From: Pseudodesulfovibrio alkaliphilus
Lineage (GTDB): Bacteria > Desulfobacterota > Desulfovibrionia > Desulfovibrionales > Desulfovibrionaceae
NCBI RefSeq assembly: GCF_009729555.1
Contig: NZ_WODC01000011.1
Span: forward strand, 1-64,000
Length of the DNA stretch: 64,000 nt
Direction of reading: 5' to 3'
The position numbers and the translations under genes are program-made. Positions 48,242 through 58,800 of this stretch are shown one piece after another. The notes beneath the pieces were generated by a model. It did no database searches, had not been told where the DNA came from, and saw only the letters and a list, made by a program, of their open reading frames with translations. The number at the start of each line of letters is the position of its first letter. The stretch's first letter is position 1.

Positions 48242-49387
48242 CTACCCCTGCATGATGACCTTGAGAATTTCCGAGGGAGTGACGATCTGGCCGTCGATGC
48301 GGTTGATGGTCCGCACCGAGGCCCGGCCCATGTTGACGCGCTTCACCTCGCGGGACATCTGGCCCATGTTCATCTCGGGCACCACCAGGGTGCGGGCGTG
48401 GGCCAGCACCTTTTCCGTTTGCCTGCGCGGGTAGGGAAACAGGGTCTTGAGCTTGAGCAGCCCGGCCCGCACACCGTTTTCCCTCGCCTGCCGCACGGCC
48501 AGTTCAGCCGACCGGGCCACGCTGCCGTAGGCGATGACCACCACGTCGGCATCGGCGGTGTCGATGGTATCCACCAGTTGGATGTCGTAGAAGAACTGGT
48601 CGATCTTGCGATGTATGCGTTCCATGAGTTCCACGATCTCCTCGGGCCGCTGGGTGGGAAACCCGTTGCGGTCGTGGGTCAGGCCGGTGACGTGGAAACG
48701 ATAGCCAGAACCCAGCGGAGGCATGGGCGGCACTCCGCGCACGGTCTCCTCGTAGGGCTTGTACCACTCGGGCGGCATGCTCGGCACCGTGCGCGAAAAG
48801 ACCTCGAATTCTCCCTGGTTGGGAATCGCGATCTTCTCGCGGGTATGCGCCGTGACCTCGTCGAGCAGGAGAATGACCGGAGTGCGATATTTCTCGGCCA
48901 TGTTGAAGGCAGTGATGGTCATGTCCAGACATTCCTGAACATTGGAGGCGGAGAGCACGATGATGGGATGGTCGCCGTGGGTGCCCCACCGCGCCTGCTG
49001 CACATCTCCCTGGGCCGGACTGGTTGGCAGCCCGGTGGAAGGCCCGCCGCGCATGACGTTGACCAGGACCATGGGTGTCTCGGCCATGATGGCGTAGCCC
49101 AGGTTCTCCTGCATCAGCGAAAAGCCCGGCCCGGATGTGGCCGTAAGCACCTTGCGTCCGGCCAGGGATGCGCCGATGATGGCCCCCATGCTGGCAATCT
49201 CGTCCTCAAGCTGGATGAAAACTCCGTCTTTGATAAGGGGCAGGCGGGCGGCCATGATCTCCATGATCTCCGAAGACGGGGTGATGGGATACCCCCCGTA
49301 GAAGGAGCACCCGGCCAAGAGAGCGCCCTCGACCACCGCCTCGTTTCCCAGGGCAAAGATTTCCTTGCGTTTTCTCGGTCTGGCCAT
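48242..49387 (-). CDS. korA: 2-oxoacid:ferredoxin oxidoreductase, alpha subunit
   Basis: This 381-residue alpha subunit has the N-terminal pyrimidine-binding domain region GNEAVVEGALLAGCSFYGGY, PITPSSEIMEIMA, and GPGFSLMQENLGYAIMAETP, followed by a C-terminal transketolase-like domain (YGSVARSAELAVRQARENGV, then VVPEMNMGQM). It pairs with korB in the 2-oxoacid:ferredoxin oxidoreductase. It lies three bases after the ferredoxin-subunit stop. Confidence 0.94.
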   Translation of the reverse strand: MARPRKRKEIFALGNEAVVEGALLAGCSFYGGYPITPSSEIMEIMAARLPLIKDGVFIQLEDEIASMGAIIGASLAGRKVLTATSGPGFSLMQENLGYAIMAETPMVLVNVMRGGPSTGLPTSPAQGDVQQARWGTHGDHPIIVLSASNVQECLDMTITAFNMAEKYRTPVILLLDEVTAHTREKIAIPNQGEFEVFSRTVPSMPPEWYKPYEETVRGVPPMPPLGSGYRFHVTGLTHDRNGFPTQRPEEIVELMERIHRKIDQFFYDIQLVDTIDTADADVVVIAYGSVARSAELAVRQARENGVRAGLLKLKTLFPYPRRQTEKVLAHARTLVVPEMNMGQMSREVKRVNMGRASVRTINRIDGQIVTPSEILKVIMQG

Positions 49388-49390
49388 GAG

Positions 49391-49663
49391 TTACGCCCCC
49401 TTGTCCGTTGTGTTTGCCGCACGTCGCCGGGGGAGCTTGTCCGCCTCCACGAAATCCTTGTCCCGGACCACGATGGCGAACTCGGGACAGTGCAGCTCGC
49501 AGAACCCGCACCGGATGCAATCCTGCTCGCGCACCACGGTGGCCTTCCCCTGCCCGCTCAGTTCAAGCACCCTGCCGGGGCAAAACTCGATACAGATACC
49601 GCACCCCTTGCACCAGTCGGGGTACACGGTGATCTTGCTCCTACCCTTTTTCTTGTTGGCCAT
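49391..49663 (-). CDS. korD: 2-oxoacid:ferredoxin oxidoreductase, ferredoxin-like delta subunit
   Basis: This 90-residue 4Fe-4S ferredoxin subunit has two cluster motifs: CKGCGICIEFCPG and CIRCGFCELHCPE. It carries electrons from the TPP site to soluble ferredoxin. AAGGAG precedes the ATG. It is the first gene of korDABC and may define the operon promoter in the 254-base gap above it. Confidence 0.93.
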   Translation of the reverse strand: MANKKKGRSKITVYPDWCKGCGICIEFCPGRVLELSGQGKATVVREQDCIRCGFCELHCPEFAIVVRDKDFVEADKLPRRRAANTTDKGA

Positions 49664-49917
49664 AGCTCCTTCCGACGCTTGATAGTCTTGAACGGGCGAA
49701 ACGCCTGCGGTTCACAAAAACACGCCTTTGCCCGGAACAACAGAAACACCAATACAACGCAACCGCTGCCCCTCCCCTGCTCCCAAGTGGGCTGACAGAG
49801 GGATCGGCAAAAAAAAGAAACACATACGTCAGAAGCCGGAGGCCGACAGAATAAGCGTCGGTTGATCCGGCCCCAAAGCGACGTTTCTCCACCCGTATAC
49901 GAAGAAAAAGAAGAAAT

Positions 49918-50586
49918 CTAGGAAAACTCCCGGGCAACGATGCACAAGGCATTGACCACGCTGGCGGCCAGAGCGGATCCGCCTTTGCGCCCCTCAATGG
50001 CGATGAAGGGCACAGCCCGACTCATGATCAGCGCCTTGGACTGGGCGGCGTTGACAAATCCGACAGGCATGGCCACCACCAGGGCCGGCGCAGGCATGCC
50101 CTGATCCAGGTGTTCCACCAACCGGATGAGGGCGGTGGGCGCATTGCCCACCACAAAGATGATGGGCCTGGCCTTGTCCAAGGCCACATTCACGGCCATG
50201 TCCACCGCCAAATCCACGGCTGCCGTAGCCCTGGTGATATGCTCGGCCCTGGCCCGGGCCACAACGCGCTCGTCATTCATCAGGCAGCGCACGGTCGCGC
50301 CCAAAGGTTCAAGCCGTCGCACCGGAATTCCCTGCCGGGCCATCTCGGTGTCGGTCACGATTGTCGCCCCGGATCGCAGCGCCTTGAGGCCGGAATCGAC
50401 TGCATCGGGATGAAAACGGACGAGGTTGAGCAGTTCGAAATCCGCTGTTGTGTGAATCATGCGGCGCACGATCTGCCATTTTACTCCTGAAAAAGGACGC
50501 GGCTGCGGTACCTCGGCATCGATAATCCGCAGAGATTCGGCCTCGATTTCGTCCGGGGAAAAGAAATTCTGGAGCGGAAAATCCAT
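49918..50586 (-). CDS. cbiC: Precorrin-8X methylmutase
   Basis: This 222-residue protein moves a methyl group on the corrin ring in cobalamin synthesis. The family features are VRRMIHTTADFELLNLVRFH, the catalytic His in RMIHTT, TIVTDTEMARQG, FVVGNAPTALIRL and AMPVGFVNAAQSKALIM. The ATG at 50586 overlaps the deoC stop by one base. It is the last gene of the leftward transporter operon; no other corrin-ring gene is close by, so the grouping is unusual. Confidence 0.94.
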   Translation of the reverse strand: MDFPLQNFFSPDEIEAESLRIIDAEVPQPRPFSGVKWQIVRRMIHTTADFELLNLVRFHPDAVDSGLKALRSGATIVTDTEMARQGIPVRRLEPLGATVRCLMNDERVVARARAEHITRATAAVDLAVDMAVNVALDKARPIIFVVGNAPTALIRLVEHLDQGMPAPALVVAMPVGFVNAAQSKALIMSRAVPFIAIEGRKGGSALAASVVNALCIVAREFS

Positions 50587-51260
50587 CAAAAACCCTCCGG
50601 GTTTTTGGCGGAAACGATGGCCACCGAGGCCGATGCCCCGATGCGATTGGCCCCGGCGTCAAGCATGGACAGCGCCTTTTCATAAGTGGAGATGCCGCCG
50701 CTGGCCTTGACGCCCACCTCCGGCCCCACTGCCTTACGCATCAGCCGGACAGCCTCGACCGTTGCCCCTCCAGAACCAAAACCCGTACTGGTCTTGACGA
50801 AAACCGCCCCGGAATTCACGCAGATATTACACGCAAGAAGGATTTCCTCGTCGCTCAACAGCGCGGTTTCGAGGATCACCTTGACCGGCACCCCCTGGGC
50901 CGCACGGACCACGGCGGCAACATCAGCGGCAACAAGGGCGTGATCGCCGTCCTTGAAAGCGCCGAGATTGAGAACCATATCAATCTCCCTCGCGCCCTGC
51001 TCCACAGCTGTGGCCATTTCCAGCGCCTTCACGGCGGAAGGCGAAGCACCCAGGGGAAACCCGACCACCGAGACCGGCAGCGGCCCCCTGCCGGCCAGAC
51101 GGTCTGCCACATGGCCGATACGCACGGAATTGACGCACACTCCGTAAAACCCGAAACGCACGGCCTGGGTGCAGAGTTCATCAAGCTCCCGAACCGTGGC
51201 ATCGGGTTTGAGCAGCGTATGATCAATGAAGCGGGCAAGCTCTGCCGGAGCCAGGACCAT
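50586..51260 (-). CDS. deoC: Deoxyribose-phosphate aldolase
   Basis: This 224-residue class I aldolase converts deoxyribose 5-phosphate to acetaldehyde and glyceraldehyde 3-phosphate. The active-site lysines lie in VPVKVILETALL (first Lys) and VGVKASGGIST (Schiff-base Lys region), with FIDHTLLKPDAT at the N-terminus. It starts directly at the permease stop (51261) and ends one base inside cbiC, so all are in one transcript. Its physiological role here, nucleoside catabolism, is not connected to the surrounding transporter except by position. Confidence 0.94.
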   Translation of the reverse strand: MVLAPAELARFIDHTLLKPDATVRELDELCTQAVRFGFYGVCVNSVRIGHVADRLAGRGPLPVSVVGFPLGASPSAVKALEMATAVEQGAREIDMVLNLGAFKDGDHALVAADVAAVVRAAQGVPVKVILETALLSDEEILLACNICVNSGAVFVKTSTGFGSGGATVEAVRLMRKAVGPEVGVKASGGISTYEKALSMLDAGANRIGASASVAIVSAKNPEGF

Positions 51261-51977
51261 CTAGCGCCCCCTGGCCTGGTAGCGGGACAGGTGGGCCTCC
51301 ATGCGACGGCTGATGGAGGTCAGCACGTAACAAATGAGAAAATAGAGCAGGGCTATGGTGATCCATATCTCAAAGGAGGCGATCATCTCGCGGTTGTCCA
51401 CCTGGACGCCGGTACGGGTAAGCTCGTTGACGCCGATGACCGAGGCCAGCGAGGTGTCCTTGGTCAGGGAGACGAACTGGTTGACAAAGGAAGGAATCAT
51501 GTTGCGCAGGGCCTGGGGCAGGATGATATAGCGCATGGCCTGATAGCGGGAAAGCCCGGACCCCCGCGCAGCCTCCATCTGCCCCTTGGGCAGGGCCAGC
51601 ACACCCGCGCGCACTATCTCGGCCACATACGCGCCAGTGAAGACAATGAAACAGACAAGGGTTGTGGAAAAGGCTGGCAGCGACTTGCCCAGCACCACCG
51701 GAGCAAGGAAAAAGAACCAAAAAATGAGCAGCAACAGCGGCATGCCGCGAATCACTTCAATATACACCACTGCCGGATATTTGACCCACCAGCGCCTGGA
51801 CAAACGCATCAGACCGGCCGCAAGCCCTATCCAGAAAGCGCCCAGGATGCCGAAAAAGGCCAGGATGATGCCAGCCGCCATGCCGCCCACGTCGTGGACA
51901 AAGGGAAACACCCCGTCCACTGTGGCGCGCCCCCAGAGGAAATAGTCGAAATTGTCGAAGACGATATTCCAATGCAT
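51261..51977 (-). CDS. Amino acid ABC transporter, permease protein
   Basis: This 238-residue BPD_transp_1 permease has about five helices and the EAA-loop EAARGSGLSRYQAMRYIILP. It is one of the two separate permease genes of the second amino-acid system and corresponds in sequence pattern to the second half of the fused permease at 22437 (AAKASGLTYFQTMRKIILP). It lies ten bases after the other permease and is followed at once by deoC. Confidence 0.92.
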   Translation of the reverse strand: MHWNIVFDNFDYFLWGRATVDGVFPFVHDVGGMAAGIILAFFGILGAFWIGLAAGLMRLSRRWWVKYPAVVYIEVIRGMPLLLLIFWFFFLAPVVLGKSLPAFSTTLVCFIVFTGAYVAEIVRAGVLALPKGQMEAARGSGLSRYQAMRYIILPQALRNMIPSFVNQFVSLTKDTSLASVIGVNELTRTGVQVDNREMIASFEIWITIALLYFLICYVLTSISRRMEAHLSRYQARGR

Positions 51978-51987
51978 GCCCGGCCCC

Positions 51988-52755
51988 CTAATAACTCACC
52001 TGAATCAGGAAATGCTTGTTGTACATGTTGATGCAGAAGGAGACGAACAGCGAAATGGCCAGATATATCAGCAGGGCCGCTGAAAACGCCTCAAAGGGGG
52101 CTCCATAATAGGATTCCACCTGACTGGCCATAAACATCAACTCGGTCACGCCGATGACCATGCACAACGACGAGTTCTTGATCAGGTTCAGGGACTGGGA
52201 AATGAGCGGTGGGACAACGATACGCAGGGCCTGGGGCAAAATCACGTACCGATAGGCCTGGATAAACGACAGCCCCACGGCACGGGATGCCTCAAGCTGC
52301 GTCTTGGGAATGGAGAAGATGCCGGACCGGATCTCCTCGGCAATAAAGGCCGAGGTGTACACGGTCAGGGCGATGACGCCAGTGATGAACTCCACATTGA
52401 AGAGCATCCACTGCCCCGCGAACTCATGCCCGAAAAGGGTGAAAGGACCGGGAAACCAATGATACAGAGCATTCATCCATTTATTGATGGATGTGGGAAT
52501 GACGAAATGCGATGCGTTGTACCAGAAAAATATCTGCACCAATAGCGGCGTGTTTCGGAAAAATTCGGTGTAAGCGAGACTAAACCATTGCAGCAGGCGA
52601 AACGGAGTCATCCGAAAAACGCAGATGATGATGCCAAGCAGCATAGAGCAGACAAGGGAAATGGACGCGATCTGCAAGGTGGTGACGAACCCTTCCCACA
52701 TCCATTGGGCTGGCTCGCCGGAGAGCATGATCTTCCAGTTAAAATTGTAAGACAA
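51988..52755 (-). CDS. Amino acid ABC transporter, permease protein
   Basis: This 255-residue permease has a short N-terminal segment and the EAA-loop EASRAVGLSFIQAYRYVILP. It follows the binding-protein gene by 82 bases that contain a strong hairpin. It corresponds to the first half of the fused permease at 22437. Together with the next gene it forms the heterodimeric pore. Confidence 0.92.
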   Translation of the reverse strand: MSYNFNWKIMLSGEPAQWMWEGFVTTLQIASISLVCSMLLGIIICVFRMTPFRLLQWFSLAYTEFFRNTPLLVQIFFWYNASHFVIPTSINKWMNALYHWFPGPFTLFGHEFAGQWMLFNVEFITGVIALTVYTSAFIAEEIRSGIFSIPKTQLEASRAVGLSFIQAYRYVILPQALRIVVPPLISQSLNLIKNSSLCMVIGVTELMFMASQVESYYGAPFEAFSAALLIYLAISLFVSFCINMYNKHFLIQVSY

Positions 52756-52791
52756 GGCTGTATCCGTGGGTTAAGTGTCAAAAAACGGGAA

Positions 52792-52819
52792 ATCCGGGAG
52801 TGCCGAGGCACTCCCGGAT
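52792..52819 (-). terminator. Strong intra-operon hairpin after the second binding-protein gene
   Basis: ATCCGGGAGTGCC (52792-52804) pairs with GGCACTCCCGGAT (52807-52819) around GA. On the minus strand a T run (TTTTTT) follows at a short distance. Like the hairpin at 22391 it stands right after the binding-protein gene and before the permease, so it probably lowers permease expression. Confidence 0.65.
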
Positions 52820-52837
52820 GGACGAATCAGGGCGCAA

Positions 52838-53644
52838 TTACATGGGCCACAGCTCCATCTGCCAGCCAGCAGGCAGATCGTAACCCATCCACTTCTTGAA
52901 GTTGGCGTGGTAGGTGCCGTCAAGCCACATCTGGTTGAGGCACAGGTTGACGAAATCACGGAATTTCGACTCGTTCTCGGGAACGCCGAGACCATAAGGC
53001 TCGGAGGAGAAGAACTCGCCGACGATCTCCCAGCGATCGGGCTCGACATCGCCAGCCTTGAGACCGGCCAGGATGCCGTAGTCGGTGGTCACGGCCACGA
53101 CCTTGCCCTGCTTCAGAGCCATGAATGCCTGCGGATACTCGTCGTAGGAAATGACCTGGGCAGCGGGCTGGGCGTCCTTGATGTTCTCTTCGGAGGTGGA
53201 ACCCTTGACCGTTCCGACCTTCCTGTTGGCCAAATCGGCGGTGGAGTTGATGCCTGAGCCTTTCTCGACCAGCAGCTTCTGACCATCCATGAAATAAGTG
53301 ATTGAGAAGTCGATCTGCTCGTCACGGGAGAACTTGTGGGTCATGGTGGCGGCCACGATATCCACGGCGCCCTGCACCAGCATGGGAATGCGGTTGTTGG
53401 AGGTGACGACCTTGAACTGGATATCCACGCCCAACTTGTCGGCGATGTAACGGACCACGTCGATATCGAAACCGACCAGTTCCTTGGTGTTGGGGTCAAC
53501 AAAGCCGAACAGGTTGGTGGAGTCCCTGACTCCGGCCACAAGAACGCCCCTGGCCTTGATCTCTTCGAGCTTGTTGGCATGGGCGGCCGAGACGCCGAAA
53601 GCCATGACCAGAACCAGAGCCAATACGACAACCAAACGTTTCAT
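52838..53644 (-). CDS. Amino acid ABC transporter, periplasmic binding protein
   Basis: This 268-residue binding protein has a signal peptide (MKRLVVVLALVLVMAFGVSA, then AHANK) and family 3 regions GFVDPNTKELVGFDIDVVRY, NNRIPMLVQGAVDIVAATM and IDFSITYFMDG. GGAGGAAG precedes the ATG at 53644. It is closely related to the binding protein at 21544. A hairpin follows its stop. Confidence 0.94.
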   Translation of the reverse strand: MKRLVVVLALVLVMAFGVSAAHANKLEEIKARGVLVAGVRDSTNLFGFVDPNTKELVGFDIDVVRYIADKLGVDIQFKVVTSNNRIPMLVQGAVDIVAATMTHKFSRDEQIDFSITYFMDGQKLLVEKGSGINSTADLANRKVGTVKGSTSEENIKDAQPAAQVISYDEYPQAFMALKQGKVVAVTTDYGILAGLKAGDVEPDRWEIVGEFFSSEPYGLGVPENESKFRDFVNLCLNQMWLDGTYHANFKKWMGYDLPAGWQMELWPM

Positions 53645-53689
53645 ACTTCCTCCTCTCTCTCTTTGCATTTGCAAAACCGGGTATCGGAC

Positions 53690-54418
53690 CTAAAGAATTT
53701 CCTTCAGGAAATTCTTTGTACGCTGATGCTGGGGGTTTCTGAAAAATTCGTCTGGCGGGGCCTGCTCCACCACCACGCCGCCGTCCATGAACAGGACGCG
53801 GTCGCTCACCTCGCGGGCAAAGCCCATCTCGTGGGTGACGCAGAGCATGGTCATCCCCTCGCGGGCGAGATCCTTCATGACGTTGAGAACCTCGTTGATC
53901 ATCTCAGGGTCCAGGGCAGAAGTGGGCTCGTCAAAGAGCATGACCTTGGGCTTCATGGCCAGAGATCGCGCGATGGCCACCCGCTGCTGCTGCCCACCGG
54001 AAAGCTCGGCCGGATACTTGTGGGCCTGATCGTGAATGCCCACGCGCTCAAGCAGGGCCAGAGCCAACTCCTCGGCCTCGTCCCTCGGGACGTTTTTGAC
54101 CTTCATGGGGGCCAGGGTGACGTTTTTCAGAACCGTAAGGTGGGGATAGAGATTGAACTGCTGGAAGACGATGCCGATTTCGGCGCGCAGGCTGTTGATG
54201 TTGATGTCCCTGTCGTGAATATCCTTGCCGTCAAAGAGAATGGTTCCCTTCTGATATTCCTCCAGCCGATTTATACATCGAATAAAGGTGGATTTGCCCG
54301 AGCCGGATGGCCCGCAGATAACCAGAACCTCTCCCTTGTTCACCGATTCGGTGATGCCCTGAAGGACATGAAAATCGCCAAACCATTTATGCAGCTTCTG
54401 CACTTCAATCATTGCCAT
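53690..54418 (-). CDS. Amino acid ABC transporter, ATP-binding protein
   Basis: This 242-residue ATPase is closely similar to the one at 20739, with [60 protein letters not shown] and [20 protein letters not shown]. The ATG at 54418 has GGAG eight bases upstream. It is the first gene of the second amino-acid operon that continues into deoC and cbiC. Its close similarity to 20739-21467 shows an old duplication of the whole transporter. Confidence 0.95.
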   Translation of the reverse strand: MAMIEVQKLHKWFGDFHVLQGITESVNKGEVLVICGPSGSGKSTFIRCINRLEEYQKGTILFDGKDIHDRDININSLRAEIGIVFQQFNLYPHLTVLKNVTLAPMKVKNVPRDEAEELALALLERVGIHDQAHKYPAELSGGQQQRVAIARSLAMKPKVMLFDEPTSALDPEMINEVLNVMKDLAREGMTMLCVTHEMGFAREVSDRVLFMDGGVVVEQAPPDEFFRNPQHQRTKNFLKEIL

Positions 54419-54667
54419 GTAGGATTCTCCGAACGTGGATTGGACAAAAAAATGGACCCGAAAAGTCTGGAAGCCCCCTTTGGCCAGGCTTTCCGGGTGT
54501 CGTTTTCGCCAGTATCTTGTTATCCGAATCCGCCTGAAAGTCAAGGCTCTTATCTATTTCCCGCAGGCATTAAGCACGCGGATGCGATTAACGATTGCAC
54601 CAAATCATGCCACGGCGTAAGAAATGACATCTCTTTTCCTCCATAACCGCCTCAAACCGGAGCAAAC

Positions 54668-55855
54668 ATGACAACTACGCCTCACATGCGCCGTCTCGGG
54701 ATTCTATCGAAAAAGAATGCGTTGTCGGCTCTGGGCATACTTTTCATCTTGTTCGCCCTGGTAGGGTGCGACAAGGAAAAGAAAGCGGCCGCACCCCGCC
54801 CTGCCGCTCCGGTCAATACCGTGACAGCCAAGGCAGTGGACACCCCGGTGACCATCAAGGCCGTGGGAAATGTCAAGGCATCCAACTCCGTGACCGTGAA
54901 ATCCCGTGTGGACGGCCACATCCTGCGCATCCATTTCCTTGACGGAGACATGGTCGCTGCCGGGCAACCGCTCTATACCATTGACCCCGAAACCTACATC
55001 TATACCCAGATGGGCGCCCAGGCCAGCGTGGCCAGCGACCGGGCCAACGCCGAATACGCACGCAAGGAGTACCTGCGCTACAAGGACCTGTTCGACCAGA
55101 ACGTCATCTCCCGCGACGAATACGAGGTCAAACTCACCGCCTACGAAACGGCCCGCAAGGCCATGGAGGCGGACTCCGCCCAGGTGGACATTGCCCGCCG
55201 CAACGTCAAGTTCACCCAAATCACCTCGCCCATCAACGGCATGGCGGGCAGCACCCTCCTCGACGAAGGCAACCTCGTGGGTGCGGACAAGGACGAGCTG
55301 GTGGTCATCAAGACGCTGGCCCCGGCCGACGTGCAGTTTTCCGTGCCTGGATACGAGCTGCCACGCATACGGGCCGTATATGTGGACAACCAGCTGACCG
55401 TCCTGGCAACCCCGGCCCTCTCCGGGGCCGAGCCCGCCAGGGGCGTGCTCACCTTCATGGACAACTGGGTCAACCCGGATACGGGCATGATCAATCTCAA
55501 GGCGCGTTTTCCCAATCAGGACACAGCCCTGTGGCCCGGCCAGTTCGTAACCATCAACCTCATCCTCACAACCCAGGAGAACGCGGTACGCATCCCGGCC
55601 CAGGCTGTGCAGCGCGGCCCCAGCGGCAGATATGTCTTCGTGGTCGAGGATGGCAAGGCAAAGATCAGGCCGGTGGTGCCAGGACTGCGCGTGGACGAGG
55701 AGGTCGTCATCGACTCGGGCCTGACTGCCGGGGAAACCGTGGTCGTCGAGGGGATGCTCCGGCTCTTCCCCGACGCGCCTGTGGCGATAAAGAACGCCCC
55801 TGAAACCGCGCCAGCCGCCGAAGGCAACTCCACCAAAGGACAGGAGAACTCCTGA
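54668..55855 (+). CDS. RND efflux system, periplasmic adaptor subunit
   Basis: This 395-residue membrane-fusion protein has a lipobox FALVGC near residue 34 (signal ALSALGILFILFALVGC), a lipoyl hairpin with a helical arm (YKDLFDQNVISRDEYEVKLT, then AYETARKAMEADSAQVDIA), and beta-barrel regions (VTIKAVGNVKASNSVTVKSR, GPSGRYVFVVEDGKAKIRPV). It links the RND pump to an outer-membrane channel. It overlaps the pump gene by one base (TGATG). GGAG lies upstream of the ATG at 54668. No outer-membrane channel gene is in the window. Confidence 0.93.
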   Translation: MTTTPHMRRLGILSKKNALSALGILFILFALVGCDKEKKAAAPRPAAPVNTVTAKAVDTPVTIKAVGNVKASNSVTVKSRVDGHILRIHFLDGDMVAAGQPLYTIDPETYIYTQMGAQASVASDRANAEYARKEYLRYKDLFDQNVISRDEYEVKLTAYETARKAMEADSAQVDIARRNVKFTQITSPINGMAGSTLLDEGNLVGADKDELVVIKTLAPADVQFSVPGYELPRIRAVYVDNQLTVLATPALSGAEPARGVLTFMDNWVNPDTGMINLKARFPNQDTALWPGQFVTINLILTTQENAVRIPAQAVQRGPSGRYVFVVEDGKAKIRPVVPGLRVDEEVVIDSGLTAGETVVVEGMLRLFPDAPVAIKNAPETAPAAEGNSTKGQENS

Positions 55856-58800
55856 TGCAAGTCACGGAACTCTTCATCCGCAGGCCGGTCATGACAGCCC
55901 TGACCATGCTGGGGCTGCTCTTCTTTGGCATCGTCTCCTACCTGCACATGCCGGTCAGCTATCTGCCAGCCGTGGAATTCCCCACCATCCAGGTATCTGC
56001 CTCCATGTCCGGGGCCAACCCCAAAACCATGGCATCCAGTGTGGCCTCGCCGCTGGAACGCGAATTTTCCTCCATCGCCGGGCTGCAATCCATGAGTTCG
56101 GTCAATTCCCTGGGCTCAACCACCATCACCCTGCAATTCGACCTTGACCGCAATATCGACGGCGCGGCCCTGGACGTGCAATCGGCCATCGCCCGCGCCT
56201 CCAGCAACCTGCCCCAGGAGATCACTGACCCGCCCAGCTTCCAGAAGGTCAACCCGGCTGACACGCCCATTCTCTATCTCTCGGTGCGATCCGAGACCCT
56301 GCCCATGTCCACGGTCAACGACTACGCCAAAACCTTTCTCACCCAGACCATCTCCATGATCCCCGGCGTGGCCCAGGTGCTCATCTACGGCGAAAAGCAA
56401 TACGCCGTGCGGATCCGGCTCGACCCCCGCGAGCTGGCATCGCGCAGCCTGGGCATCGACGAGGTCAAGGACGCCGTGGCAAAGGCCAACGTCAACCTCC
56501 CCCTTGGCACCCTTGAAGGGACCGAGCAGTCCCTCATGCTCGAAGACAACGGCCAGCTCCTCACGGCCGACGAATACCGCAACGTGGTCGTGGCCTATCG
56601 CAGCGGCCAGCCCGTGCGCCTGAGCGATCTGGGCCTGGTGGAGGACGGCGTCAAGAACGAACGCTTCAGCTCCTGGCTCAACGACAAGCGCAGCCTGACC
56701 ATCGCCGTCAAACGCCAGCCCGGCACCAACACCATCGAGATTGTGGACTCCATCAGGCAAAAACTGCCCTGGATCACCTCCCAGATGCCTGCGGGCATCG
56801 TCCTCGACATTGTTCACGACAACAGCCTATTCATCGAGGAGTCGGTCAACGATGTGAAGTTCACCCTGGCTCTGGCCGTGGCCCTGGTCATTCTCGTGGT
56901 CTTCATTTTCCTGCGAAACATCGCGTCCACCTTCATCGCCTCGGTAGCAATCCCCTTCTCCATCGTCGCCACCTTCGCGGTCATGCACCTCATGGACTTC
57001 ACCCTCGACACCTTCTCGCTCATGGCCCTGACTCTGTGCGTGGGCTTTGTCGTGGACGACGCCATCGTCATGATCGAAAACATCATCCGCCACCTGGAGA
57101 TGGGCAAGACCCCCATGCAGGCGGCCCGCGACGGCGCACGCGAAATCGGGTTCACCATCATCTCCATGACGCTTTCGCTGGCCATTGTCTTCGTGCCCAT
57201 CATGTTCATGGCGGGCATCGTCGGCCGCGTGCTGCACGAGTTCGCCACCACCATAACAGCGGCCATTCTCGTCTCCGGTGTGGTATCCCTCTCGCTCACC
57301 CCCATGCTCGGCAGCCGCCTGCTCAAGAGCAAGACCCGCATCGCCGAATCCGACCCGGTCTTCGACCGCCTCATGGGCTGGTACAAGGCCAGCCTGCATT
57401 TCTGCCTGCGCCATCGCGGCTCCACCATGATCGCCTCGGGTCTGCTCCTGACGGCCACGGCCTGGGCCTTCATGGTCATTCCCAAGGGATTCCTGCCCAG
57501 CGACGACCAGGGCTTGATAATGGGCTTTACCCAGGCCCGTCAGGGCATCGCCTATGAATCAATGGAACGCCAGCAGATGGAGACCGTGCCCATCATCGGC
57601 GCCAATCCGGGAGTCCGGGACCAGATCCAGATCATCGGCTACCCCCTCTCCAACCAGGGCATGATCGTGGCCCTGCTCAAACCGGCCAACAAGCGCAAAC
57701 AACTGGACGAAATCCTCCGGGAGCTCTGGGGGCCGGTCAATTCCCTGCCGGGACTGGAAGTCTTCCTGGTCAACCCGCCCATGATCCCCATCGGCGGCAA
57801 GCAGGCCAAAGGCGACTACCTCTTCACCCTGCTCTCGCCCGACTCGGCAACGCTCTATGCCAATGCCGAACAATTTGAAGTGGAGTTGCGCAAGCATCCG
57901 CTGCTCACCGGAGTCAACAGCGACCTGCAGATCAGCACCCCACAGGTCGAAATAGAAATCGAACGCGACCTGGCCAGCAGCCTTGGCGTCACGGCAAACG
58001 ACATCGAAAACGCCCTCTTCACCGCCTACGGCGAGCGCCAGATATCCACCATCTATACCGTGGTGGACGAATACAAGGTCATCATGCAGCTCAAGCCCGA
58101 GTTCCAACGTAACTCAGACGCCCTCTCCATGCTCTACATTCGCTCCGATGCGGGAAATCTCATCCGCCTTGACGCCCTGGCCACAATCAAGGAATCCACC
58201 GGCCCGGTCACGGTCAACCACACCGGCCAACTCGAATCCGTGACCTACGCCTTCAGCGGCAAGCCCGGTACCTCCATGGGCCAGATTACAGAGGCTGTGG
58301 AGGCCCTGGCCCTCGAAAAGCTCCCCCAGACCATCAGTACCCTCTTCGAGGGGACGGCCGGCGCCTTTGCCGAATCCATGAACTCACTCTACTTCCTGCT
58401 CTTCATCGCCATCGTGGCCATCTATATCCTGCTCGGCAGCCTCTACGAATCCTTCATCCACCCCCTGACCATCCTCTCGGGTCTGCCCTCTGCCGCCTTC
58501 GGCGGACTGCTCACCCTCATGCTCTTCGGCTATGATCTCGACCTCTACGGCATGGTCGGCATCATCATGCTCATCGGCATCGTCAAGAAAAACTCCATCA
58601 TGGTCGTGGACTTCGCCATTGAAGCCGAAAAAACCGGCCTCTCCCCACAGGAAGCCGCCTTCCAGGGCGCGACAATCCGTTTCCGACCGATCATCATGAC
58701 CACCCTGGCCGCCATCATGGGAGCCATGCCCATCGCGCTGGGCTTCGGCGCAGGCGCGGAAATCCGCCGCCCCCTCGGCCTCGCCGTGGTCGGCGGTCTC

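Noticed and set aside
49664-49917. Cobalamin riboswitch or other RNA element near cbiC/kor
   Set aside because: No conserved B12-box-like sequence or long stem structure could be recognised by eye in this 254-base gap.
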